This document shows positions 1 to 6,033 of a DNA stretch of 13,262 nt, piece after piece. Each line of letters begins with the position of its first letter. Within the stretch, counting starts at the first letter, position 1. The position numbers and the translations under genes are program-made. Below the pieces are notes generated by a model, which was not told the DNA's origin, did not search any database, and worked only from the letters and a program-made list of their open reading frames with translations. Origin of the DNA: JANQUM01 sp047630355 (GTDB taxonomy: Bacteria > Bacteroidota > Bacteroidia > Cytophagales > Spirosomataceae); assembly GCA_047630355.1 (NCBI GenBank), contig JBLHXN010000099.1, positions 1 to 13,262 of the forward strand, written 5' to 3'.

Positions 1-47
1 CGATGTTTTGAAAATAGAAATTACTCAACTCAAAAAAGAAAATACGT

Positions 48-2312
48 ATGGCATTTGATTTTGACATGATCAAGCAGGTGTACGCCAAATTCCCCGAAAG
101 AATTGCGGCCGCCCGAAAAATAGTTAACAAACCCCTTACCCTCTCCGAGAAAATCCTCTACTCCCACTTATGGGATGGAGAAGCTACAACGGCATTTACA
201 CGAGGTAAAGATTATGTTGACTTCTCTCCCGACCGCATTGCTTTACAGGATGCCACGGCACAAATGGCATTATTGCAATTTATGCAAGCCAATAAAGATA
301 AAGTTGCCGTTCCAACAACGGTTCACTGCGACCACCTGATCATGGCAAAAGAAGGAGCAAAAGCCGACTTAGCTTCCGCAAATAAATCAAGTAAAGAAGT
401 CTTTGATTTCCTTTCTTCGGTTTCTAACAAGTACGGTATTGGCTTCTGGGAGCCAGGTGCGGGTATTATCCACCAAGTTGTCTTAGAAAATTACGCCTAT
501 CCCGGCGGAATGATGATCGGAACTGATTCGCACACTGTAAACGCGGGTGGACTCGGCATGGTCGCCATCGGAGTTGGTGGTGCAGATGCCGTGGACGTAA
601 TGGCAGGAATGGCTTGGGAATTGAAATTCCCGAAACTAATCGGTGTAAAACTTACTGGAAAATTGAACGGCTGGACATCTTCTAAAGACGTTATTCTGAA
701 AGTTGCCGGAATTTTGACCGTGAAAGGCGGAACCGGAGCCATCGTTGAATATTTCGGATCAGGTGCAAGATCGTTGTCCGCAACCGGAAAAGGAACTATC
801 TGTAATATGGGAGCGGAAATCGGAGCTACGACTTCGACCTTCGGTTACGATGAATCTATCGAGCGTTACCTTCGGGCAACTGACCGTGCAAAAATCGCCG
901 ACGCTGCCAACGAAATCAAAGAGCATTTAACGGGTGACGACGAAGTTTACGCCAACCCTGAGCAATACTTCGATCAGGTAATCGAAATAGATTTAAACAC
1001 ACTTACGCCGCACATCAACGGACCGTTTACGCCCGATCGTGCCACCGCAGTTTCGGACATGGCGAAAGAAGCCGCCGCGAACGATTGGCCAACAAAAGTT
1101 GAGTGGGGCCTGATTGGTTCTTGTACCAATTCATCTTACGAAGATTTATCCCGTGCTGCTTCCATTGCGGAGCAAGCCGTAGCGAAAGGTTTGAAAACAA
1201 AAGCAGAATTTGGTATCAATCCGGGTTCTGAGCAGGTACGTTTTACCGCCGAGCGGGACGGATATCTAAAAGCTTTTGAGCAACTAAACGCAACGATATT
1301 TACAAACGCCTGCGGACCGTGTATCGGTCAGTGGGATCGTGCCGGAGCGGACAATAAAGAGAAGAACACCATTGTTCACTCGTTCAACCGTAACTTCGCC
1401 AAACGTGCCGATGGCAACCCAAACACCCACGCATTCGTAACGTCTCCCGAAATGGTTGCGGCGATTGCAATTTCTGGCCGTTTGGACTTTAATCCATTGA
1501 CCGATAAGCTCGAAACAGCCAGCGGCGAAATGGTTTTACTCGATCCCCCGCACGGTATTGAGTTGCCACCAACGGGTTTTGACGTAGCAGACAACGGTTT
1601 CCAAGTTCCCGCCGAAGACGGTTCAGGAGTCGAAGTAGTTGTTGAGTCGGAATCAGAGCGTTTGCAATTACTTACGCCATTTAAGGCGTGGGACGGCAAC
1701 GAGTACACCGGGATGAAACTGTTGATTAAAGCCAAAGGGAAATGCACGACTGACCATATTTCGATGGCTGGGCCGTGGTTGACCTATCGCGGACACCTCG
1801 ACAATATTTCTAATAACACGTTAATCGGAGCGGTAAACGCTTTCGGAGGAAAAACAAACGCGGTTGTAAGTCAATTGACGGGTGAAGTGGGCGAAGTTCC
1901 GGTAACGCAACGAGCGTACAAAGCCGCCGGTATCAAAACCATTGTGGTAGGTGACGAAAACTACGGAGAAGGTTCTTCCCGTGAGCACGCCGCCATGCAG
2001 CCACGTCACTTAGGCGTTATCATTGTATTGGTGAAATCTTTCGCCCGTATTCACGAAACGAATTTGAAGAAGCAGGGAATGCTCGGTTTAACTTTTGCTA
2101 ACCCAGCTGACTATGACAAAATCATGGAAGACGATACCTTTGAAACTACTGATTTGTCCAGCTTCTCAGCCGACAAACCATTAACATTAAAGGTAACGCA
2201 CAAAGACGGTTCGGTTGATATGATTTCGTGTAACCACACTTACAACGAAAGCCAAATCGACTGGTTTAAAGCTGGTTCAGCCTTGAATCTTATCGCCGCA
2301 GCAAATGCTTAA
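48..2312 (+). CDS. acn: Aconitate hydratase (aconitase), mitochondrial-type
   Basis: Interconverts citrate and isocitrate through cis-aconitate in the TCA cycle, in the cytosol, using a [4Fe-4S] cluster. The 754 residues match the length of mitochondrial-type aconitases, shorter than the roughly 890-residue AcnA of enterobacteria. The three cluster ligands are visible: Cys359 in GSCTNSS, and Cys422 and Cys425 in ACGPCIGQW. Substrate-binding signatures include GTDSHT near residue 160 and YGEGSSREHA, with the catalytic Ser at 643 and the active-site Arg at 645. Domains 1-3 fill about the first 520 residues and the swivel domain the C-terminal third. The start is the ATG after an A-rich leader with no Shine-Dalgarno, usual for Bacteroidota. 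Only 47 bases lie upstream, so the promoter cannot be judged. The gene appears monocistronic, ending at the terminator at 2387. Family assignment is secure; the exact gene symbol (acn, acnA) is convention. Confidence 0.97.
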   Translation: MAFDFDMIKQVYAKFPERIAAARKIVNKPLTLSEKILYSHLWDGEATTAFTRGKDYVDFSPDRIALQDATAQMALLQFMQANKDKVAVPTTVHCDHLIMAKEGAKADLASANKSSKEVFDFLSSVSNKYGIGFWEPGAGIIHQVVLENYAYPGGMMIGTDSHTVNAGGLGMVAIGVGGADAVDVMAGMAWELKFPKLIGVKLTGKLNGWTSSKDVILKVAGILTVKGGTGAIVEYFGSGARSLSATGKGTICNMGAEIGATTSTFGYDESIERYLRATDRAKIADAANEIKEHLTGDDEVYANPEQYFDQVIEIDLNTLTPHINGPFTPDRATAVSDMAKEAAANDWPTKVEWGLIGSCTNSSYEDLSRAASIAEQAVAKGLKTKAEFGINPGSEQVRFTAERDGYLKAFEQLNATIFTNACGPCIGQWDRAGADNKEKNTIVHSFNRNFAKRADGNPNTHAFVTSPEMVAAIAISGRLDFNPLTDKLETASGEMVLLDPPHGIELPPTGFDVADNGFQVPAEDGSGVEVVVESESERLQLLTPFKAWDGNEYTGMKLLIKAKGKCTTDHISMAGPWLTYRGHLDNISNNTLIGAVNAFGGKTNAVVSQLTGEVGEVPVTQRAYKAAGIKTIVVGDENYGEGSSREHAAMQPRHLGVIIVLVKSFARIHETNLKKQGMLGLTFANPADYDKIMEDDTFETTDLSSFSADKPLTLKVTHKDGSVDMISCNHTYNESQIDWFKAGSALNLIAAANA

Positions 2313-2333
2313 TGACTTATCAGTTGGCTGAGC

Positions 2334-2364
2334 GAAGCCGAAGCCAGAAGCCGAAGTCAGAAGC
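2334..2364. repeat. Short 13-bp tandem repeat after aconitase
   Basis: Two copies of the unit GAAGCCGAAGYCA (2334-2346 and 2347-2359, one C/T difference) plus a partial third copy (GAAGC) lie between the aconitase stop and its terminator. They run on from the block GGCTGAGCGAAGCCGAAGCC at 2326-2345, which resembles short GAAGCC/GGCTTC-rich intergenic sequences common in Bacteroidota (from memory, not searched). No coding role is seen. Confidence 0.6.
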
Positions 2365-2386
2365 ACGCCTTTTTTAATATTTTCAC

Positions 2387-2419
2387 AAGCCGCATCAATT
2401 TATTTTGGTGCGGCTTTTT
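2387..2419 (+). terminator. Intrinsic terminator of aconitase
   Basis: The arms AAGCCGCA (2387-2394) and TGCGGCTT (2409-2416) pair perfectly. Four further pairs (one T-G wobble) extend the stem inward to a six-base loop. A T run (2415-2419) follows. This is a canonical rho-independent terminator 75 bp after the aconitase stop. Confidence 0.88.
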
Positions 2420-2436
2420 AAGTAATCTTAAGAAAG

Positions 2437-2508
2437 ATGCCTCAGTAGTAAATATACTTTTATTGGCAGGACTTAAACGCTAATAAACCACGCAATCTGC
2501 TGAGGCAT
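2437..2508. repeat. Long-range imperfect inverted repeat (hairpin A)
   Basis: The outer arms ATGCCTCAGTAG (2437-2448) and CTGCTGAGGCAT (2497-2508) are complementary at 12 positions, one of them a T-G wobble. A second nested pair, TTTATTGG (2459-2466) with CTAATAAA (2480-2487), leaves a 13-base loop and asymmetric spacers. No T run follows, so it does not look like a terminator. It lies between the aconitase terminator and the zinc-ribbon/YbjQ gene. It could be a structured RNA, a recombination-site-like cassette boundary or the remnant of a small mobile element; the sequence does not decide. Confidence 0.55.
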
Positions 2509-2598
2509 GTGTATTATGGACAAATTGACAAGTAATTCGCAACCTGATCACGTGGAAACAAATTATAATTTTTAAACATCATTTTTTAATTCAATATT

Positions 2599-3152
2599 AT
2601 GAGCAAGAAATGCAAAAAGTGCGGAATTGGCAATAGTAAGTATTTAGAAGAAAGTAAATTCATTTCAGTTGTAATAAATAGCGATGAAAATGATTATTAT
2701 TGCCCTTACTGTTGCGAGCAAAAAAAAATACAGAAAATGAAACCGCTAACGAAATAAAAAACATAGATAAATCGAAATTGACTGTAAATAAACTTGTAAG
2801 AATGACCACCGCAGGCAATTTTGAAGATTGCACGATAATTAAACATATTGGTGTGGTTTCAGCTCGGACTGTGGTAGGGACAAGTTTTTTTACTGAAATC
2901 TTTGCTGGCTTTACAGATGTATTTGGTGGACGGTCAAAAAAAATTGAAAATGAATTACTATCATTAGAAGAATCTGCTGTATTTGAATTAGAACAAAAAA
3001 CCATGAAATTAGGTGGAAATGCCATTATTGGTTACAGGTTTGACATTGATGAGATATCAAGAAAAAATATGCAAATGTTCATGATAAGCGTTTCTGGCAC
3101 AGCTACTGTAATAAAAGAGTCAATCGAGCCCGAAACAGGATCAATCATGTAA
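2599..3152 (+). CDS. Zinc-ribbon + YbjQ (UPF0145) protein, split by a -1 frameshift
   Basis: Two overlapping frames appear to form one gene. The first (2599-2757) encodes 52 residues with a zinc-ribbon pattern: Cys5-x2-Cys8 and Cys35-x2-Cys38, with Cys39 adjacent. The second runs to 3152 and carries a full YbjQ/UPF0145 domain. The segments MTTAGNFEDCTIIKHIGVV and FAGFTDVFGGRS align with the TT, GVV and GGRS signatures of E. coli YbjQ, a putative heavy-metal-binding family of about 107 residues and uncertain function. The frames meet at nine A (2720-2728). A -1 slip on A_AAA_AAA joins them into a 184-residue soluble protein. Alternatively, YbjQ starts independently at the ATG at 2802 (116 residues), or the A run is miscounted by one base, or the gene is decaying. 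The gene is AT-rich (13 G+C in bases 2941-3000), which suggests transfer. The YbjQ domain is fairly sure; the fusion is less so. Confidence 0.75.
2719..2729 (+). other. A9 slippery run at the frame junction
   Basis: The zero frame reads CAA AAA AAA ATA, so a perfect A_AAA_AAA heptamer sits in the register needed for -1 ribosomal slippage. The same run of nine A could cause RNA polymerase slippage that adds one A. The zero frame stops 27 bases after the run, at 2755-2757. No clear stimulatory hairpin or upstream Shine-Dalgarno-like element was seen. Confidence 0.6.
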
Positions 3153-3173
3153 AATGACTATCACAGTATTCAC

Positions 3174-3237
3174 CCGCCTCTCTTTGTGATGGTTGCACCG
3201 TCGCTAGGGCAAGAACACTCAAAGTAACGTTAGGCGG
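3174..3237. repeat. Imperfect inverted repeat with attC-like right end (hairpin B)
   Basis: The outer arms CCGCCT (3174-3179) and AGGCGG (3232-3237), middle arms CTTTG (3182-3186) and CAAAG (3220-3224), and inner arms TTGC (3193-3196) and GCAA (3209-3212) nest in order with asymmetric spacers. The right end contains GTTAGGC (3229-3235), which fits the integron attC R' consensus GTTRRRY. The opposite arm reads GCCTCTC where attC would need GCCTAAC. The 64-bp size and the two-box layout are attC-like but the key AAC is missing. It lies 21 bp after the YbjQ stop. Confidence 0.5.
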
Positions 3238-3327
3238 AAATATGCAAGATTAAACTTATGCACCACGTGAAATATTCATCAAATCAATTACGACCAACTT
3301 AGCATTAATCAATAAAATCAAATCAAA

Positions 3328-3720
3328 ATGAGAATTTTTAAAATCATGTTCTTATGTCTATTGACAAACCTTTGTTTTGCTCAAAGCCAATCGGAAATGA
3401 ATATGGAAGCGAGAGCGGATTACCAAAAAGTAGATAAAGGGTTAAATTCAACATACAAGAAAATATTACAAGAATATAAACCTGATACTGCATTCATCAA
3501 AAACTTAAAAGCTGCCCAAAATATTTGGATTAAATTTCGTGATGCCGAATTGAAAATGAAATATCCTGACAGAGCACCTGGCTACTATGGGAGTATTCAA
3601 CCTGTATGTTTCTATAATTACTTGGAAGAATTAACTAAAAAACGAGACCAAGATCTGAGAATTTGGCTCACCGGAATTGAAGAAGGAGATGCCTGTTCAG
3701 GCTCAGTAAAAATGAAATAA
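3328..3720 (+). CDS. Secreted LprI-like (DUF1311) protein
   Basis: A 130-residue exported protein with a signal peptide (hydrophobic residues 5-17, likely cut at CFA|Q, residue 18). The mature part fits the LprI/DUF1311 family: a QSEMN start with Asp37-x-x-Leu39-Asn40, then AQNIWIKFRDAE (residues 63-74), then a GS segment, and a Thr103-x2-x-Arg106 ending. Cys94 and Cys123 may form a disulfide. The family is named after mycobacterial LprI, a lysozyme inhibitor, but most members have no tested function; a periplasmic role in the cell wall or lysozyme defence is possible. The gene stands alone, with hairpin-containing gaps on both sides, and no promoter is obvious. The ATG is supported by the immediate signal peptide. 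Confidence 0.82.
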   Translation: MRIFKIMFLCLLTNLCFAQSQSEMNMEARADYQKVDKGLNSTYKKILQEYKPDTAFIKNLKAAQNIWIKFRDAELKMKYPDRAPGYYGSIQPVCFYNYLEELTKKRDQDLRIWLTGIEEGDACSGSVKMK

Positions 3721-4054
3721 AAACTACCTACTACAACTATTTCCGAACGGGTTAGGGCTCTGCTCGCTTCCCTTCTCGTGGTGCATGGTGTTACTAACCC
3801 GCAAAATTTGTATCACGCATTCCCATTTATGAATCAATTTATATTCGCTCTTTAGAGAAAGGTTCACTTCACCTATTTTGTAGGTTTTCTTAATCCAACC
3901 ATCAGTTCTACCCACTTCGGGCGACCTGCGTAAGGTCAAAGACCCTAAATCACTGCAAAACCTTTAACTATTTTTAAAAGTTATACAGACGAGCAAAATT
4001 CACTATATTGACTTTTTAGGCACGGAATTCGTGTTAACGAACATTCAAATACAA
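3721..4054. other. Intergenic stretch with hairpins, no gene recognised
   Basis: These 334 bases hold hairpin C (3748-3801) and a small cluster of overlapping hairpins near 3911-3944: GACCT/AGGTC (3923-3927 with 3933-3937) competes with GGTC/GACC (3934-3937 with 3941-3944). A near-palindrome, CACGGAATTCGTG, lies at 4021-4033. A minus-strand open frame (3724-3939) has no recognisable domain and runs through the hairpins, so it is not called. No tRNA, promoter or terminator could be supported. Confidence 0.5.
3748..3801. repeat. Perfect 8-bp inverted repeat (hairpin C)
   Basis: The arms CGGGTTAG (3748-3755) and CTAACCCG (3794-3801) are exact complements separated by 38 bases. No T run follows, so termination is unlikely. 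It lies 28 bases after the LprI-like gene, in the same relative place as hairpin B after the YbjQ gene. The arm polarity (GTTAG on the left, CTAAC on the right) is opposite to an integron attC site. Confidence 0.6.
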
Positions 4055-4468
4055 ATGAGCATTAAATATTCAGGGTTAAAAACATTGTTTCTTATTCTAC
4101 CTGTACTTTTTATGGGCTGTAATGCCGGGCAGACTGATGATTCAGATAATAAAAGGTTAATCGAGAAAGTTTCTGAATTTGAGCCGGTAACACTCATGGT
4201 TCAGGACATTGACTTTCAGCAAGATGTCGCCATAGAGTTTAAAGAACACAAACTCCTTGTCTCTCTTAATAGTGTTGGGTCTTGCGGCGGTGATTACTCC
4301 TATACATTGCCCGATTTGGTGAGTGATGATACGGGATGTGTCCGTTCGGGAGAAACAATTTGCTCCGTGAGATCAATAAAGTACGAAGTATGCTTCACAG
4401 CTTTAGAGTTTTCAGAAACCAATAGAACAGCAAAGACGAGGGTTACTTTAAGACAAACCAAAGAATAG
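4055..4468 (+). CDS. Putative lipoprotein, function unknown
   Basis: A 137-residue protein from the ATG at 4055, with a hydrophobic leader (residues 8-21) ending in LFMGC, so Cys22 is a likely lipidation site; Phe at -3 is atypical of a lipobox. The frame is open from a GTG at 4031, but that start would add eight residues before the leader, so the ATG is preferred. The mature part is acidic (TDDSDNK) and then probably beta-rich, with Cys residues in SVGSCGGDYSY, TGCVRSGETICS and YEVCF that may form disulfides in the periplasm or at the cell surface. No family was recognised. The gene ends at a strong terminator (4511) and appears monocistronic. Confidence 0.72.
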   Translation: MSIKYSGLKTLFLILPVLFMGCNAGQTDDSDNKRLIEKVSEFEPVTLMVQDIDFQQDVAIEFKEHKLLVSLNSVGSCGGDYSYTLPDLVSDDTGCVRSGETICSVRSIKYEVCFTALEFSETNRTAKTRVTLRQTKE

Positions 4469-4510
4469 CTTTTCTCACCAACGCATTCTGATTCTTTACG
4501 AAAAAGCCAG

Positions 4511-4547
4511 AAAGCCTTTGATTCACCTCAAAGGCTTTTCTTATTTA
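4511..4547 (+). terminator. Strong intrinsic terminator after the lipoprotein gene
   Basis: A perfect 11-bp stem, AAAGCCTTTGA (4511-4521) with TCAAAGGCTTT (4528-4538), has a six-base loop and runs into a T-rich tail. It separates the lipoprotein gene from the hydrolase gene at 4577. The A-rich left arm and T-rich right arm could let it work on both strands. Confidence 0.9.
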
Positions 4548-4576
4548 AAACGCTATCTTGCAAACAAAAACACTTC

Positions 4577-5356
4577 ATGAAATGCTGCTTTCTTTCGCTT
4601 CTACTACTCTTAGGCGTCCAACTTGCGAATGCCCAAAACAGCGTTTTTGCTGATTTTGAATCGGATGAATTTCAATTTCGAGGAAAGAAAGCAATCGTGG
4701 TAAAGCCAACAATTGCTCACACAAATAAACATTGGGTGTGGCGGGCGAGATTTTGGGGACACGAACCTCAATTAGACAAAGCTTTGCTTGACGAGGGTTT
4801 CCACATCGTTTACGTGGATGTCGGTAATTTGTTTGGGAATCAGGAAGCCGTTGAAATTTGGAATGACTTTTATAAATTCGTGAGAAAGAAATACGGGTTG
4901 AATGAAAAAGTAGTACTCGAAGGCATGAGTCGGGGCGGATTGATCATATTCAATTGGGCGGCTCAAAACACCGAGAAAGTTGCGTGCATTTACGCCGATG
5001 CTCCGGTTTGCGATATCCGTAGTTGGCCGGGCGGCAAGTTTTCGGGCAAAGGAAGTGAAGCAGATTGGCAGAAATGTTTAACCGCTTACAATATCACCGA
5101 AGAAGCACCGACTTACGAACAAGTTCCGCTGTTTACCTGCATTACCGTTGCAAAAGCGAGTATTCCAACAATATTCGTTTGCGGAGACACTGATGATGTT
5201 GTACCATTCACAGAAAACGCCGAGTTGGTTATTGAAACGATGAAAGCAAACGGTAATCCTCCAACGCTAATCCTGAAAAAAGGCATTGGGCATCACCCTC
5301 ATTCACTGGAAGACCCAACCCCAATTAAAGACTTTATATTAAACTCTTTAAACTAG
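4577..5356 (+). CDS. Secreted alpha/beta hydrolase
   Basis: A 259-residue exported serine hydrolase. The signal peptide covers residues 1-19 with a likely cut at ANA|Q. The alpha/beta-hydrolase elements appear in order: the nucleophile elbow GMSRGG with Ser118, GDTDDVVP with likely catalytic Asp206, and GIGHHPHSLEDP with the catalytic His at 239 or 240. The GHHPHSL ending and the length recall secreted esterase/peptidase-like hydrolases of Bacteroidota, which may act on sugar esters or short peptides; the substrate cannot be read from sequence. The gene follows the terminator at 4511. A weak -7-like TATCTTG at 4554-4560 would give a very short leader. Its TAG stop overlaps the GTG start of the next small gene by one base, so translation of the two is probably coupled. 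Confidence 0.88.
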   Translation: MKCCFLSLLLLLGVQLANAQNSVFADFESDEFQFRGKKAIVVKPTIAHTNKHWVWRARFWGHEPQLDKALLDEGFHIVYVDVGNLFGNQEAVEIWNDFYKFVRKKYGLNEKVVLEGMSRGGLIIFNWAAQNTEKVACIYADAPVCDIRSWPGGKFSGKGSEADWQKCLTAYNITEEAPTYEQVPLFTCITVAKASIPTIFVCGDTDDVVPFTENAELVIETMKANGNPPTLILKKGIGHHPHSLEDPTPIKDFILNSLN

Positions 5357-5526
5357 TGAAAAACAAAACCGGACTATTCATCGCTATCCTCGGCATAATT
5401 ATTTTGGGCATCACTATCGGCTATCAGGCTAAAACCGAAACAAGTGCATTGTTTATGATTCCAATTGGGCTTGGTGTTACTTTCCTTGGGGTATTTATGC
5501 TAATTAGAAGCAACATAATAAAGTAA
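5356..5526 (+). CDS. Small two-helix membrane protein, function unknown
   Basis: An open frame of 56 residues starting at a GTG that shares its first base with the stop of the hydrolase gene (TAGTG). The protein begins MKNKTG and has two hydrophobic helices, about residues 6-22 (FIAILGIIILGITIGY) and 31-50 (ALFMIPIGLGVTFLGVFMLI), joined by a short polar turn (QAKTETS). It ends in a basic tail (RSNIIK). This is a plausible inner-membrane hairpin protein. No family was recognised. The membrane-helix pattern and the tight overlap argue for a real gene in an operon with the hydrolase; its small size and GTG start make it easy for gene callers to miss. Confidence 0.72.
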   Translation: MKNKTGLFIAILGIIILGITIGYQAKTETSALFMIPIGLGVTFLGVFMLIRSNIIK

Positions 5527-5580
5527 GCAACGAGTCAATTTATTTCTTAATTTTTGGTCAACCCATTTCGCTGATAAAAT

Positions 5581-6033
5581 ATGATTCGAATCGTTAGTTT
5601 ATTCTCACTGTTCATTTTCTCATTTGAAGGCTTTGCCCAGAAACCAGCCACTGATGAGCAACAGATTAAAGACCTCATTCAAAATGCTTTTGATGGTGTT
5701 TGGTCCGACTTTGACGAATCCGCCGTTGATAAATTCCATACTCCGGATTTCCTCCTGCTCGAACACGGAGAAGTCTGGACGAACGATATAATCAAAGGTT
5801 ACCAAGTCAAGGGAAAAAGCAACTCTCAAGGAATGAAGCGGGTAAATACCTTCGAATTTATAAAGGTTGAAGTTTCTGAAAATACTGCTTGGTGTGCTTA
5901 CGAAAACTTTGCAGCCATTTCGAAAGATGGAGATGTAATAAGAAAACTGGAATGGTTAGAAAGCGTCAACGCCGTAAGAACTCCTGACGGGTGGAAATTG
6001 GTAATGATGCATTCTACAAGAGTTAATCGTTAG
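5581..6033 (+). CDS. Secreted NTF2/SnoaL-like (DUF4440-type) protein
   Basis: A 150-residue protein with a signal peptide (residues 1-19, likely cut at GFA|Q). The mature part has the SnoaL/DUF4440 layout: an N-terminal helix (DEQQIKDLIQNAFDGVW), then ...DKFHTPDFLLLEHGEVW, and beta strands ending in RTPDGWKLVMMHSTRV, the typical GWK...H..R ending. Such cone-shaped domains bind small molecules or act as enzymes; no specific substrate is evident. It starts 54 bp after the small membrane gene. A near-consensus -7-like TAATTTTTG in the gap may be its own promoter, but the match is weak. Its TAG stop (6031-6033) overlaps the stop codon of the convergent receptor gene. Confidence 0.85.
   Translation: MIRIVSLFSLFIFSFEGFAQKPATDEQQIKDLIQNAFDGVWSDFDESAVDKFHTPDFLLLEHGEVWTNDIIKGYQVKGKSNSQGMKRVNTFEFIKVEVSENTAWCAYENFAAISKDGDVIRKLEWLESVNAVRTPDGWKLVMMHSTRVNR

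Noticed and set aside
2326..2364. CRISPR or phase-variable repeat array
   Set aside because: Only two and a partial copies of a 13-bp unit, with no spacers and no coding frame affected.
2507..2575. A 22-residue open frame beginning MCIMDKLTSNS just after hairpin A
   Set aside because: Too short, with no recognisable signal, membrane helix or neighbour logic; it begins inside the right arm of the hairpin and reads as a chance frame.
3174..3237. Calling a true integron attC site
   Set aside because: The GTTAGGC right box fits, but the left arm lacks the essential AAC and no integrase is visible; it is kept only as attC-like.
3724..3939. A minus-strand 71-residue open frame in the gap before the lipoprotein gene
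   Set aside because: It runs through hairpin C and the alternative hairpins, shows no domain, signal peptide or membrane helix, and has no promoter; a chance frame is more likely.
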